Shown here: piece by piece, positions 42,428 through 53,569 of the stretch | Numbering within the stretch: position 1 is the stretch's first letter | How the letters are laid out: each line of letters starts with the position of its first letter | Assembly: GCA_026315105.1 (NCBI GenBank) | Contig: CM048750.1 | Location: 110,825,297 to 110,889,296, forward strand | Origin: Locusta migratoria | Lineage: Eukaryota > Arthropoda > Insecta > Orthoptera > Acrididae | Direction: 5' to 3' | DNA length: 64,000 bases | Notes under the pieces: generated by a model | Told to the model about the DNA's origin: nothing | Seen by the model: the letters and a program-made list of their open reading frames with translations, nothing else | Database searches by the model: none | Made by a program: the position numbers and the translations under genes

Positions 42428-43563
42428 TACAGGGTGTTACGAAAAGGTACGGCCAAACTTTCAGGAAACATTCCTCACACACAAAGAAAGAAAATATGTT
42501 ACGTGCATATGGTCCGGAAACGCTTAATTTCCATGTTAGAGCTCATTTTAGTATTTCTCTTTAAATGTAAATTGAAATAATTCGTGCAGAAAATTGTCAA
42601 AATACCCAACTATTTCGTTAGTATGTACTGTACTTCCTCGATTCACCGCCAGTTGGCCTAATTGAAGGAAGGTAATGTTGACTTCAGTGCTGTGTTGGCG
42701 TGCAACTCATTGCTCTACAGTACTAGTATCAACTCACTGGAACACGTTATCATGACTTCATACGGGATACTCAAACTGTGCTGCTAGAACATATGCCTTT
42801 ACAAGTACGACACAACATGTGGTTCATGCACGATGGAGCTCCTCCAGCCGCGGTGGAGTAGCCGAGCGGTCTAAAGCGTCTCGCTGCGGAGCGCGCGGTT
42901 GCTCGCCGTGGACGTTCGAGTCCTCCCTGGGGCATGGGTGTGTGTGTTTGTCCTTAGGTTAGTTTACCTAGGTTTAAGTAGTTTGTAAGCTACGGACTGA
43001 TGACCACGCAGTTTGGTCCGATAGACATTTGAACAGCTCCTCCACATTTCAGTCGACGTGTTCGTACGCTTCTCAACAACAGATTCGGTGACCGATGGAT
43101 TGGTAGAGGCGAACCCATTCCATCGCCTCCACGCTCTCTTGACCTCAACCCTCTTGACTTTCATTTATGGGGGCACTTCAAAGCTCTTGTCTACGCAACC
43201 CCGGTACCAAATGTAGGGACTCTTCGTGCTCTTATTGTAGGCAGCTGTGATACAATACGCCATTCTTCAAGGCTGCATCAGCGCATCAGGGATTCCATGC
43301 GACGGAGGGTGGATGCACGAATTCTCGCTAACGGAGGACATTTTGAACATTTTCTGTAACAAAGTGTTTGAAGTCACGCTGGTACGTTCTGTTGCTGTGT
43401 GTTTCCATTCCATGATTAATGTGATTTAAAGAGAAGCAATAAAATGAGCTCTAACATGGAAATTAAGCGTTTCCGGACACATGTCCACATAACATATTTT
43501 CTTCCTTTGTGTGTGAGGAATGTCTCCTGAAAGTTTGGCCGGACCTTTTTGTAACACCCTGTA
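42428..43563 (+). mobile_element. Tc1/mariner-like DNA transposon with about 139-bp TIRs, internally deleted
   Basis: Ends TACAGGGTGTTAC and GTAACACCCTGTA, flanked by TA on both sides; the inverted repeats match for about 139 bp (to TCTCTTTAAAT). Inside, a plus-strand frame (split by a SINE-B) reads MWFMHDGAPPHFSR (the HDGAPxHF block with the second catalytic Asp), then GRGEPIPSPPRS and LDLNPLDFHLWGH (normally SPDLNPLDFHLWG, the third-Asp block; the first of these Asp residues and the W of WPPRSPD are changed). It runs to a stop at 43357. The N-terminal half is missing. Non-autonomous. Confidence 0.88.
42846..43034 (+). mobile_element. SINE-B inside the transposase
   Basis: Full-length sense copy between AGCTCCTCC at 42837-42845 and 43035-43043. 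Ignoring the SINE and one duplicate copy, the transposase frame is continuous. Confidence 0.95.
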
Positions 43564-43565
43564 TA

Positions 43566-44335
43566 CGGTGCTCCCGTTATCGTCTTGAAAACATAAAGAC
43601 GAACAACATCTGTTCCGCTTACAGCACACCCACGCCTTAGCGCTATGACACGGTCTCTCATAAATTAGTTTAGGATTTGCACTGGACCTGTGAAGACAGT
43701 TCTGCTGCTTCACCACGCTGTACAAGTGAAAAAGCGATTAATCATTCATAACAAAATAATGTTGTCATTTTGCTCAAGTATGGCCTCCATTTCTGGAGCA
43801 AATTGTAGCCGCTATATATAATCTCTTACGGTTTAATGTGCAAAATACGCCTTACGGAACGTTTAGTGAGGCGCAGTTCAGCAGGTCTTCTAGAAGATCT
43901 AACAGTACTAAGGAGTGTGGCTTACCGAACTCTCTCAACATTTTCTGGACTGCGTACTTAGCAAGGAGCCTTTGGTAGTTTTCTGTCCATCTCTATTCCT
44001 CGTAAATGAAATAATTCAGCCCAACGTAAACTAGTGTTACACCGTCACGTCTCTAACGTTGAAGTGGCGTCGACACTCCCACTCAGCCGAAATGGTAGAC
44101 TCATTATCATGCACAAAACTACCGTAAAGAAAGACAGGGTGTTGTACGGCTCCAAGACCTCGACTAAACCAAATGAATGAGCCACAAACACGTGACCACA
44201 CCATTTTCATTTGTAAAACATGAGTCTGAATATCACCTGCTCTAAAAACGTCCGTTTCTGTATGCTCTGATACCCGTGCGAAGCCAGGGTGTGTTACTAT
44301 TTAATTATATATAACATAACATTACATATAAAAAA
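43566..44335. other. No feature recognised
   Basis: AT-rich. Confidence 0.5.
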
Positions 44336-44338
44336 CAG

Positions 44339-44409
44339 TCTAGAGTGCAATGATTTTATATATGTCAACCGAAACTAGTTGCTATAACTAAAAATCATTG
44401 CACTCTAGG
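44339..44409. repeat. Hairpin with 17-20-bp stems
   Basis: CTAGAGTGCAATGATTTTA pairs with TAAAAATCATTGCACTCTAG (one bulge), loop about 30 bp containing GAAACTAGTTG. Likely a MITE core. Confidence 0.6.
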
Positions 44410-44547
44410 ACTTATTTTTATTTATAAATTTCAATAAGAGTGCTGTTATCCCAAAAGTGGAACAATAATATTTCCAAAAATATGTGATATAAGATAACGT
44501 TGCAAGTTATTTTTGGACGGTGTCATTGTCTACGGAGGAACGCAGGA

Positions 44548-44808
44548 GGAGTAAAGAAAGAATCTTAGGGTTTAACGTCCCATCGACAGCGTGGTCATTA
44601 GAGACGGAGCTTACGCTCGGAATGTTTGGGTAAGGATGTGGAAGGAAATCGGCCGTGCCCTTACAATGGAACCATCCCGACATTTGCCTGGAGTGATTTA
44701 GGGAAATCACGGAAAACCTAAATCTGGATGGCCGGAGGTGGATTTGGACCACCATCCGTCCGATTACGAGTCCAGTGTGTTACCACTGCGCCACCTCGCT
44801 CGGCGTGA
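44548..44808 (-). mobile_element. SINE-C, full length, with target duplication
   Basis: Complete antisense copy. AACGCAGGA at 44539-44547 and 44809-44817 flanks it. Box B reads GGTCCAAATCC in sense, one change. Confidence 0.92.
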
Positions 44809-44817
44809 AACGCAGGA

Positions 44818-45282
44818 AAAACGGCAGAAGATCGCGGACTGCAACAGGGAGTGGAAGTTAAGGTTGAACGTAATTAAATGTATCCAATTGCGCATAGACG
44901 AAGAGATTCCACTGATATTTCTTTAAAAGGCGTTTCATAAGGAAATGTAATCCACCTACGAACCGCGAAAGAAATAGCTTACAAACTCTTTGTTCACTCG
45001 ACTGAGTACTGTTCGTCTGTCTGGGATCCTTACTAGAGAGAGAGAGAGGGGGGGGGGGGAGTAGGGGAAAGAAGGTAGATCAAGGTTTAACGTTCAGTCG
45101 ATAGCTGTGTGTGACAGAGGAGGGAGACTAACGAAGAGCTGTGAGTTTCGTCATTGCGGGAATTGTGCTCAACGAATTTCGGTGGTAAACGGAACAAGAG
45201 AGCCGTTCTTAAACCTACTGAAAATCAACTAAAGTAACTTCTGGGAAGGGTCGAGCAACACTTTACTTCCAAAATATGTCTT
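44818..45282. other. No gene; AG/G-rich tract at 45037-45060 and a faint SINE-C trace
   Basis: AAGGTTTAACGTTCAGTCGATAG near 45080 resembles SINE-C (GGGTTTAACGTCCCGTCGACAG) but is too short to be sure. Confidence 0.4.
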
Positions 45283-45293
45283 ACTAGAAGATC

Positions 45294-45434
45294 CACTACG
45301 GTCGGGGGTTTGAATCCCGTCTCGGGCATGGATAATTATGCCGTCCTTAGTGTTAGCTAGTTCATAGGTTTAGGGACTGATGACCCCGTAGTTAAGTCCC
45401 ATAAGCTCTACAAACATTTGAACATTAGATGTGA
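45294..45434 (+). mobile_element. 5'-truncated SINE-A with target duplication
   Basis: Begins at CACTACGGTCGGGGG, so box A is missing, while box B and the body are present. ACTAGAAGATC (45283-45293) and ACTAGAAAATC (45435-45445) flank it. Confidence 0.85.
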
Positions 45435-45654
45435 ACTAGAAAATCACAAACAATAAAATGCATCTAATACGAAAGTTTACCAACAATCACTCTTCGGAGA
45501 CAACGCCGGCAAATGTAATAGGCGAGAGGAGGGGGAGAGAGTGGTAAAAGAAGCATCCTACAAAATCGAAAAACTGGCAGAAATCTAAAGAGTAAAGTTT
45601 AAAAATGATGAAGCTAAATCGGCGCGCATTACTAGAGGTAGATTTTAGGAAGGC

Positions 45655-45945
45655 TGGCGTGAGAATGGGGTCTGAGGTCGGGACGCGGCGATGCGCCGCC
45701 GCCGCGGGATAAACACGGCCGGAAGAGAGGGAGCAAATATAGGCGCTGCGTAAACAGCCGGGCGCAGCTGCGGGGTGCGAAAGAGCGCCGGAACAGCGCA
45801 GAGTCAACACCCGCGCTGGCGTCACCGCAGGTCGCATACTTGCCACAATTACCCCAGCGCCGCTCCCAGGACCGCCCACGGGCTGCACTCCGCGCTTGCG
45901 ACATTCCTCCGATCACACTGCGGCGACTGAGCACACGCAGCACCA
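45655..45945. other. GC/CpG-rich island 8
   Basis: GC-rich, no coding similarity; frames of 107 and 133 codons overlap on the minus strand. Confidence 0.5.
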
Positions 45946-46063
45946 TTGTCAACATCGACTAAAGGTGTAGGCCGTTAAGCGACACAACACACACACATAA
46001 ACAATAAAGTTAGGAGGGGAAGACACTGTTAGACATCCCAAATACAATACCAAGTCGGATCGG

Positions 46064-46602
46064 AGTTGTTGTTGTTGTGGTATTCAGTCCGCAGTCTGGT
46101 TTGATGCAGCTCTCCACGCTACCCTGTCCTGTGCAAGTCTCTCCAGCTCAGAATACGTTCGGCAACCTACATCCTTTTGAATCTGCTTACTACATTCGTC
46201 CCTCAGTCTCCCTCTACGATTTTTACCCCACACGATTCCTTCTAATGTTAAGTTGACAATTCCTTGATGTCTCAGAATGTGTCCTACCAATCTATCCCTT
46301 CTCTTAGGATATGCCAGAAACTCAATTTCTCCCCGATTCGGTTAAGCACCTCCTCATTAGTTACGTGATCTACCCATCTAATTTTCATCATTCGTCTGTA
46401 GCACCACATTTCAAAAGCTTCTATCATCTTTTTATCTGAACCCCTTATCGTCCACGTTTCACTCCCATACAATGCTGCACTCCAGACAAATGCTTTCAGA
46501 AATGACTTCCTAACATTTAAATTAATATTGGATGATAACAAGTTTCCCTTCTATAGAAACCCTTTTCTTCCCATAGCCATTCTGCATTTTATATCTTCTT
46601 TA
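46064..46602 (-). mobile_element. LINE-R, 5'-truncated
   Basis: The 3' end is the antisense GTTGTTGTTGTGG. Minus-strand frames read NLNVRKSFLKAFVWSAALYG, SETWTIRGSDKKMIEAFEMW, CYRRMMKIRWVDHV and, after a frameshift, GHILRHQGIVNLTLEG and NRRGRLRDE. It ends at ...KCRMAMG-type sequence near 46600. Confidence 0.85.
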
Positions 46603-47043
46603 CTGTGTGTCCTCGGGAGAAGTAACGACTGTAGTTCCCCTTGCTTTCAACCGTTCGCAGTAACTACATGGCAAAGCCACGTTAGCTGGTGTTACAAGGC
46701 TACGTCAGTCAGTCATCCAGATTGTTGCCCCTGTAACTACTGAAAAGGCTGCTGCCCCTCTTCAGGAACCACACGTTTGTCTGGCCTCTCCACAGATACC
46801 ACTCCGCTGTGATTGCACCTATGGTATGGCTATCGGCATCTGAGTTATCACAGGCATACTGACTTCTGAGATACCGTTGTACGAAGTTCACATGATTGAA
46901 AGTACAACCCCATGTGAAGTGAGGATGATGATCAATACAATAGTAAGTGTGGCTTCGACATCTTGGTTATAACCGCTGCTACACGCCTCGGTATTGAATC
47001 AAAGATGCTCTGGACGTGTTGTTGGGGTTAGCAGTCCTTGCGT
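46603..47043. other. Unassigned, possibly repetitive
   Basis: Moderately GC-rich, with CTACTGAAAAGGCTGCTGCC near 46736. It directly abuts the LINE-R break and has the feel of a dispersed repeat, but no second copy lies in this window. Confidence 0.3.
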
Positions 47044-47053
47044 GTCCGCGTGT

Positions 47054-47493
47054 GAAGGGAGGAGGGAAAAAGATTTAAGGTTTAACGATCTGTCGACAGC
47101 GTGATCATTAGAGACGGAGCTTACGCTCAAATCTTGGGTATTATTTATCGTATGACATATACATGATCACTACACTAATTTACAGATTTATATCTACATT
47201 ATTTACTTAGGTAATTGCCTGTGGCATCGCCAGGAAAAATTCACTTGTTTCTCCATTGAAACGTCTCAGTGGGCACTCTAGTGTGATGTGCTTCACAGTT
47301 TGCTTCTCAGTACCATAGTTGCAGTAGGATGTTGACCTTTTCCGCCATTTATACAGCAGATTAACGGCATTTGCCTGGCGTGATTTAGGAAAACCACGGA
47401 AAAGCTAAACCTGGATGACTGGAAGTGGATTTGAGCCATAGTCCTCCCGAATGCCAGTCCATTGTGTTACCACTGCGCTACCTCGCTCGGTCG
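47054..47493 (-). mobile_element. SINE-C with its middle replaced by a LINE fragment
   Basis: The left part ends at ATCTTGGGTA and the right part resumes at GGCATTTGCCTGG; about 65 bp of SINE-C between them is missing. The tRNA end is present (CTGCGCTACCTCGCTCGG). GTCCGCGTGT at 47044-47053 and 47494-47503 is the original target duplication. Confidence 0.85.
47141..47366 (-). mobile_element. LINE 3'-end fragment inside SINE-C
   Basis: The minus strand reads STSYCNYGTEKQTVKHITLE, then CPLRRFNGETSEFF: a C-x-YG...H...C zinc-knuckle LINE C-terminus, different from LINE-R and LINE-I. No target duplication is visible. Confidence 0.6.
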
Positions 47494-47503
47494 GTCCGCG
47501 TGT

Positions 47504-48033
47504 AGTTGCGAACTATCCTGATGCAATGTGGTTTCGAAGGAATTATGGAAGAGGTCCAACCACGGTTGGTCCGACACTTCAGAGATGTAACCCTGGTTCG
47601 TTTTTGGAACTGCATTGCGTGATTTGGAGAGGAATGAGTGGAATCCAATACTATTCCAAACAATATCATGTGCAGGACCAGTATGGCGATGCATAAGGCA
47701 GTCGTGTATCACGATGTCTACAGGCTCTAAACCGACCATTGTGATGGCGCACGCATAACAGGCATTGTAACGACATTCTCCTCCTCCTCCCCCCCCCCCC
47801 CCCGGATAAATCCTGACTCTACTTGCAGCATTACGAAGATGGGATTAGAATACGGTCCTGCATCCGGTATTACGGTCTGTGTGTTATCCTCGGCATAAGA
47901 CGACCACTCCTGAAAATTGGGAAACAGTGTTTGCGCCCAGGTTCGGCAAAATATTTCAACTGTCACCGAAGCCCTGTGGCAACTAATGCCGCAAATTTGT
48001 GTTCCTTCCTTAAACAGAGAGATGTTCAACCAA
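47504..48033. other. No gene recognised; poly-C at 47789-47803
   Basis: Mixed composition without family signatures. Confidence 0.45.
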
Positions 48034-48034
48034 T

Positions 48035-48232
48035 GCCGCGGTGGAGTAGCCGAGCGGTCTAAAGCGCCTCGCTGCGGAGCGCGCGGTTGCTCGCCGTCGG
48101 AGGTTCGAGTCCTCCCAGGAGCATGGGTGTTTGTGTTGTCTTTAGATTAGTTTACATTAGTTTAAGTACTTTGTAAGCTACGAACTGATGACCACGCAGT
48201 TTGGTCTGATAGATTTACAAACATTTGAACAT
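48035..48232 (+). mobile_element. SINE-B
   Basis: Full-length sense copy with GCCGTCGGAGGTTCGAGTCC, a linker variant intermediate between SINE-B and SINE-D. Confidence 0.9.
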
Positions 48233-48388
48233 TTGATGTGTCGATCAATAGTTTTTTCGACAGAAAAAAAGAGGCACCATACATGTAAACTGTGAAGTAC
48301 GCGCATTAGAGACATAGTCCTAACGAAGGGGATGATGAATATCATGGAAATCTTGAATTTCACCTCCCGCTTCATGACTCTTGTATTA

Positions 48389-49062
48389 TACAGGGTGTTT
48401 CACTAAGTGTGTTTGGCTCTGTAACTTATAAAATAATAGGTGACGGGAAATTTTAATGCGGTAGGTCACCACAATTAATTGTACACTTTCTGCGGAGCTA
48501 TGAACATAGTTTATTGTATCATTTTCCAAAGAGTTACAGCACAAAGATATAATTTTTTAAATGGAACAATAGTTTTTTCTATCGTACATTGGATTCGTTG
48601 AAACCAGCTGCGTCCTTCCTATCACTGTTAGTTTGGGAGCTACAACCCTTCAAAGTTCCGGGGACGGAGGCTACGACAGCGTAGCTAACTGGCTGGTGGT
48701 CATGAGACAGTGGGCCGTGCCCCAGGGGATAGCCAATCTGCCAGTCAGCTACGCTATCGCAGCCTCCGCCCCCGGAGCTTTGAAGGGTTGTAGCTCCCAA
48801 ACTAACAGTGATAGGAATGTAGTTTAAATTGATTTGGACACAGCTGGTTTCAACGAATCCAATGCACGATAGAAAAAACTATTGTTCCATTTCAAAAATT
48901 ATATCTTTGTGCTGTAACTCTTTGGAAAATGATACAATAAACTATGTTCATAGCTCTGCAGAAAGTGTAACATTTCTTGTGTTGACCTACCGCATTACAA
49001 TTTCCCGTCACCTATTATTTTATAAGTTACAGAGGCAAACACACTTAGTGAAACACCCTGTA
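48389..49062. mobile_element. 674-bp near-complete palindrome (foldback DNA transposon)
   Basis: Left arm 48389-48693, right arm 48740-49062, loop 46 bp. The arms match for almost their whole length, with scattered mismatches and one indel of about 17 bp in the right arm. Ends are TACAGGGTGTTTCACTAAG and its complement, flanked by TA. No transposase frame; non-autonomous. Confidence 0.93.
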
Positions 49063-49065
49063 TAT

Positions 49066-49290
49066 GAGAGAATTTTATGCATGAAAGTAGTTGCGAAAGA
49101 ACATCGAAACCAAGAAAGAAAAGGGTTCAGTTTTTCATCAGTCGTTAATGGCGATGAGGAATAAGCTTCGTACGAGCAAGTATCGGAAAGAAGAGCTGTT
49201 GCTAGAAACTATTTGGACACTCGCCTTCACTGCTTTCGGCAATCGCGTAATCCATGTACCTTTCACGCTTCAGAGGAATCGCTGAAACCC
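49066..49290. repeat. Unnamed dispersed repeat, copy 2
   Basis: Matches 40930-41310 without the SINE-A. The palindrome at 48389 inserted at or near its left edge. Confidence 0.7.
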
Positions 49291-49319
49291 AGGGAATATG
49301 AGTCCGTCCGGTATTGGAA

Positions 49320-49760
49320 TTGACTTTTCTGTCGCGCAGCAGGCCTCATCAGCGCAGCGTCCAACGTGCGGTCGGAGCGTCACGCTCGCGGCAAATCACG
49401 TGGCGCTCTGATGACGGCACTGCGTCACGGAAGGTGCGCGAGATGTTGACGATGGAAACGCAATTTCATGCTGCTCTTCAATCAGGCCAATCTAATTACG
49501 GCGTTAACGCCCCCAGATTGAATACCGGCCAATCGATGTGGGTTTTCTGCCGGGGATAACGAACGCGCGGAGGCCCCGCAGGCCGGTGGCCCCGTGTCAG
49601 GCTCGCAGCGCGCCATCACTCAGCGCCCAGCAACACATTTCACGTGCAAAGCCGCTTTTTCTCTGAATTAACTGCACCGCCCATCGCGCACATTAAACAC
49701 AGATGGCTGCAAGATCGGCTTACGCTCATCACTCAGGCTTAGCTCTGGCTCCTGTGCTCC
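49320..49760. other. GC/CpG-rich island 9
   Basis: GC-rich with ATCTAATTACGGCGTTAACG at 49490 and GAATTAACTGCACC near 49666. Confidence 0.55.
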
Positions 49761-49935
49761 GAAAGCGCGGCGCGTTCTTGTTGAACACAAATGAACGACA
49801 GACAGGTGTGACATAAGACCCAAGACACAACAATCATCATGACAGTCTCTTAATCGCAGTTGTTGAACTTGACCCGAGGAACAGTGGAGTCAATGATGAA
49901 ATCTTTCTCCCCGAATTCTCTAGTACGTAGTGTCG

Positions 49936-50122
49936 TTCAAATGTTTGTATAGCTTATGGGACTTAACTACGGGGTCATCAGTCCCTAAACTTACAAACTA
50001 CTGATGAACTAGCTAAGGACGGCACAAATATCCATGCCCAATGGGGGATTCGAGCCCCCGACCGTAGTGGCCGTACAGACCGTGACTGACGCGCCTCAGT
50101 CCCCTCGGCCACCGCGGCCGGC
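49936..50122 (-). mobile_element. SINE-A
   Basis: Full-length antisense copy; no clear target duplication. Confidence 0.9.
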
Positions 50123-50431
50123 TCGTAAGGTCGGACGGGTACCTGAGATACTTGATACATATTTAGGTATGTAGTATAGTCACAAATAGTAGAACCCCTG
50201 ATTCCGTGAATAATCGAATTCCCATGAATAAAGCTGAGTTAATGTGCTAAATATGTTGACTTCAAACGTGTAACAGACACAAGGTTTAGAAATTGTTTGA
50301 AAATGCGGCGTTCAAACCGAAAGTTACTAACTGCTCTCATTATCAAACATTGGATGACCATAAAGTAATTTGCATTTCATTTTAGACAAAAGTTAGTTTT
50401 CACGCATCTCCGTTTTCGTAAAGTTATACCC
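50123..50431. other. No feature recognised
   Basis: AT-rich. Confidence 0.5.
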
Positions 50432-50443
50432 CCTGAAACCTGC

Positions 50444-50696
50444 ATCGAGTGGGGTGGCGTAGTGGTAACACACTGGACTCGCATTCGGATGGATGGTGGT
50501 TCAAATCCACCTCCGGCCATCCAGATTTAGGTTTTCCGTGATTTCCCTAAATCACTCCAGGCAAATGTCGGGATGGTTCCATTGTAAGGGCACGGCCGAT
50601 TTCCTTCCACATCCTTACCCAAAACATTCCGAGCGTAAGCTCCGTCTCTAATGACCACGCTGTCGACGGGACGTTAAACTCTAAGCTTCCTTCCTT
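50444..50696 (+). mobile_element. SINE-C, sense, full length
   Basis: The clearest sense copy: GGTGGCGTAGTGGTAACAC (box A), GGTTCAAATCC (box B), CATCCAGATTTAGGTTTTCC, ending TAAGCTTCCTTCCTT. CCTGAAACCTGC at 50432-50443 and 50697-50708. Confidence 0.95.
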
Positions 50697-50708
50697 CCTG
50701 AAACCTGC

Positions 50709-51500
50709 TTGACCCCGTAGTTCGGTGGCAGTGACGCTGATCGCCATTGAAGGGTGTTGTGTGTCTGTGATCATGACTTTCATCATCATCATCATTGACA
50801 TGAAGTCGCCGAAATGTCATATCAATACATACCCTTGCTTGCAGTAGCCGGCCCACCCCGATGGGAATTTCCTGGCCACTTGAAGTCATATTAACATTTC
50901 TTTTCTTCTTGAGTTACGTGGCGTAACATGATAAAATTTTGTAGTGAGATTTGATAAGATACGTGGATGTCTGCAAGATATTAAGTAATAAGACTTTACG
51001 CCTGTTCCTGTAGTTTGACAACACTCCAATGTAAGCAAAAGGTGATTCTGCCGCGTGCAATTACCTACAACGACATATCTTCTGATCTATGTGCCGTGCA
51101 ATGCTAATGTCAGTAAAATGAGTTGCGAATAAACATCTTAGAAAGTAATAAATCAACATGGCAAATCCTGAATTTCGACTCCACGAACAGTAAGAACGCA
51201 TAATTTTGTAGGCTGAGTCAGCGAAAAAAGGTCTGGAATTTTCTTGGAAGTAATCAAGTGTTATTATAGGGTAATGGATAAACAAAAATGTCATATTTAA
51301 TGGTCATTATCTTCAAACACACAAATACACACACACACACACACACACACACTTTTCCGATAGTAATACTTGTCGACGGGCCATGGAACTGAGAGGTCCT
51401 CAAGCTAATCAATGACGACTATTTGGCTATAGGACCTCATGTAACGATTAGCAGACCAGGGTATAAATACGAACCGTCGTATTCCAAAAGTGAAGAAAGT
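50709..51500. other. No gene; (CA)n at 51327-51352
   Basis: AT-rich with one microsatellite. Confidence 0.5.
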
Positions 51501-51504
51501 TATA

Positions 51505-51700
51505 AAACATGTATTGTCTTCTGTACGCAGAAACGGTTCGATGCAATTTTCCACTCTAGTCCATACTGTGCAAGCCTCTTCATATCTGTACAACTACTGT
51601 AACGGACATCTTCTAGAAACTGCTTCATGAAATTAAACCGTGGACTATTCCTACTGTTTTTACCCCTTATATTCTCTCCAACACGAAATCTCATACAGCC
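51505..51700 (-). mobile_element. Decayed LINE, LINE-R type C-terminus
   Basis: The minus strand reads SRNSPRFNFMKQFLEDVRYS, then SCTDMKRLAQYGLEWKIASN, matching RGRPRxxxxxQIxxDV...MKRLAQDRxEWRxASN in order. Confidence 0.6.
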
Positions 51701-52221
51701 TCCAAGACCTATCTTATCTACTTGCCCGTTCTCTTCATAGATATTCTGTCTACACTGTCGTCGAGATTAGTCTTAGAACATCTGGTCCCTCAGTGATTGT
51801 ATTATGTCGTAGCTACGGTGTTCTAATCGTGCTTCCTGCGGCCAACGGTCATACTTCAGTAGTTTGTTTAGTGTTTCCTCTCTTTCCACAAGCATTATCA
51901 GCGCCCTGGCCGAAGTTTACACATAGTAAATACGGTGGTATGGCACGTGGCCGACTAAGAAATGAGGCATATCAGGGTGGGAAATTACATCTTCAACCGC
52001 TCCCGGATGTTTGAGAAATTTTCGATATATCCTGTAGGGTATTTCGCAGCTGTCCCACTCCTCCTTGTCATTAATTCTCCAGGTTTTGACCTATCTTAAG
52101 GTCTGCATTTCCTCTCCTACGATGTCTCACACTAGACCTCAGCTAATATGTAGCCGACGAAAATTATTAATGTCCATACAGGGCATTACCCGGGCACCAC
52201 TCGTCTCTCTCGGTCTTAATG
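51701..52221. other. No feature recognised
   Basis: A 124-codon plus-strand frame is present but resembles nothing. Confidence 0.45.
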
Positions 52222-52222
52222 T

Positions 52223-52303
52223 CATGCCCGAGGGGAGATTCGAACCCCCGACCGTAGCGGCCGTGCAGACTGTGACTGGCGCGCCGCAGACCACTGCGGC
52301 CGG
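52223..52303 (-). mobile_element. SINE-A head only
   Basis: ATGCCCGAGGGGAGATTCG to GCGGCCGGC: the tRNA-derived head in antisense, body absent. Both Pol III boxes fall in the retained part. Confidence 0.75.
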
Positions 52304-53565
52304 CGAAGTGCCCACACATTGGCACAAAAACATTTGACTCGAAGAGAGCGCACTGGTATGTTTTTAGCAGAATTGTGAGGAATGTGTAGTTTACTGTTTT
52401 GATTCCAAATACATTTTGTAACTTGCATGATCTTCCTGTTTAATTTCTGATGCGCCTGGGCTTCTCTCTTTGTATACAATTTTATATCAAACGGTCCGAA
52501 CCGCGCGCAACCAAGCTTAAGACAAAACTCGACCATAAAAACATGAAAACTTCGGTCAGTGTCCTTTCCGTGCAAGACCGCAAATCACATAATGGATAGA
52601 AACAAAGTAACAAGATACCGATATAACAGGAGGGAAATTTTACGTAAAACAATTACGTTAGTGAGTCATTACGATTCCAAAGAATGTCAAAAACTTTCAG
52701 GTTAAAGTAATACAACAGGCCAAAACACACCTACGCTACACAACTGAAAGTGCTTATATTAGTCGTGAGAGTGAAGATACAGGATTTCGATGTCGTGTTT
52801 TAAACAAAGTCGAAGAGAATAACGAGCACACCTCACCGAAGTAACTTTTTTATATTCAAAATCACTTTGCAAATTGTTCTCTTCCACTTGGTTTTAACCA
52901 CTTCATCAGAATTTGAGGACTAATGTAAGCAGTATCACATGTGTTTTGTGTACTTAGAATTACAATAAGCAAAGTTTTTTTTTTAATTTTTATTTATTTT
53001 TTGCGCTGTTGATTCAAGATCTAATGATAAACAGAAGTAACTGAATTACCCGTCATGCCCATACTATAGCGTTGTATGTAGGTACTTTGTATTAAAAGTC
53101 CCCTCGTGTTGTATGGAAACGACACAACTCACTCACTGTTTTTATTATCTTATATTCTTAAAAAATCCACGAAAACTAAAGTCAGTCGGCCAGACCAAAC
53201 TACCCGGCCGGTTTCCTTCATTTTTGCTTTCAACGAAAGGTATTCATTCGCAGATTTGTAATCAATTATCATAATTAAGTCTCTCCATCCTTTATTTTTA
53301 TTCAAATGCGGTATCCTTCCTGTCCTTGCACTGAATATTTTAGTCGGTTTGTTTCACGATATCTCCCATTCTAATTAAGGTACGCTGTCCTTTTTGACCT
53401 AACAACACTCAGCGGATCAAGCTCTTTCATTTGTGCTTTTAAACACCTGGATTGATTGAAGAAAGCTTACTTCCATTTTTCCCCAACTTTTTTGTCGTTC
53501 CACTAACGGTGCGAAGTATTGGTACGGGTCCTCTAGTTGTCACTATTTAATTAAAGAGTGGTCGT
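52304..53565. other. No feature recognised
   Basis: 1.26 kb of AT-rich DNA with no signature I can name. Confidence 0.5.
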
Positions 53566-53569
53566 TTAA

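Noticed and set aside
44339..44409. microRNA precursor
   Set aside because: The stem is only about 18-20 bp with an AT-rich loop and looks like a MITE core; no expression evidence is available.
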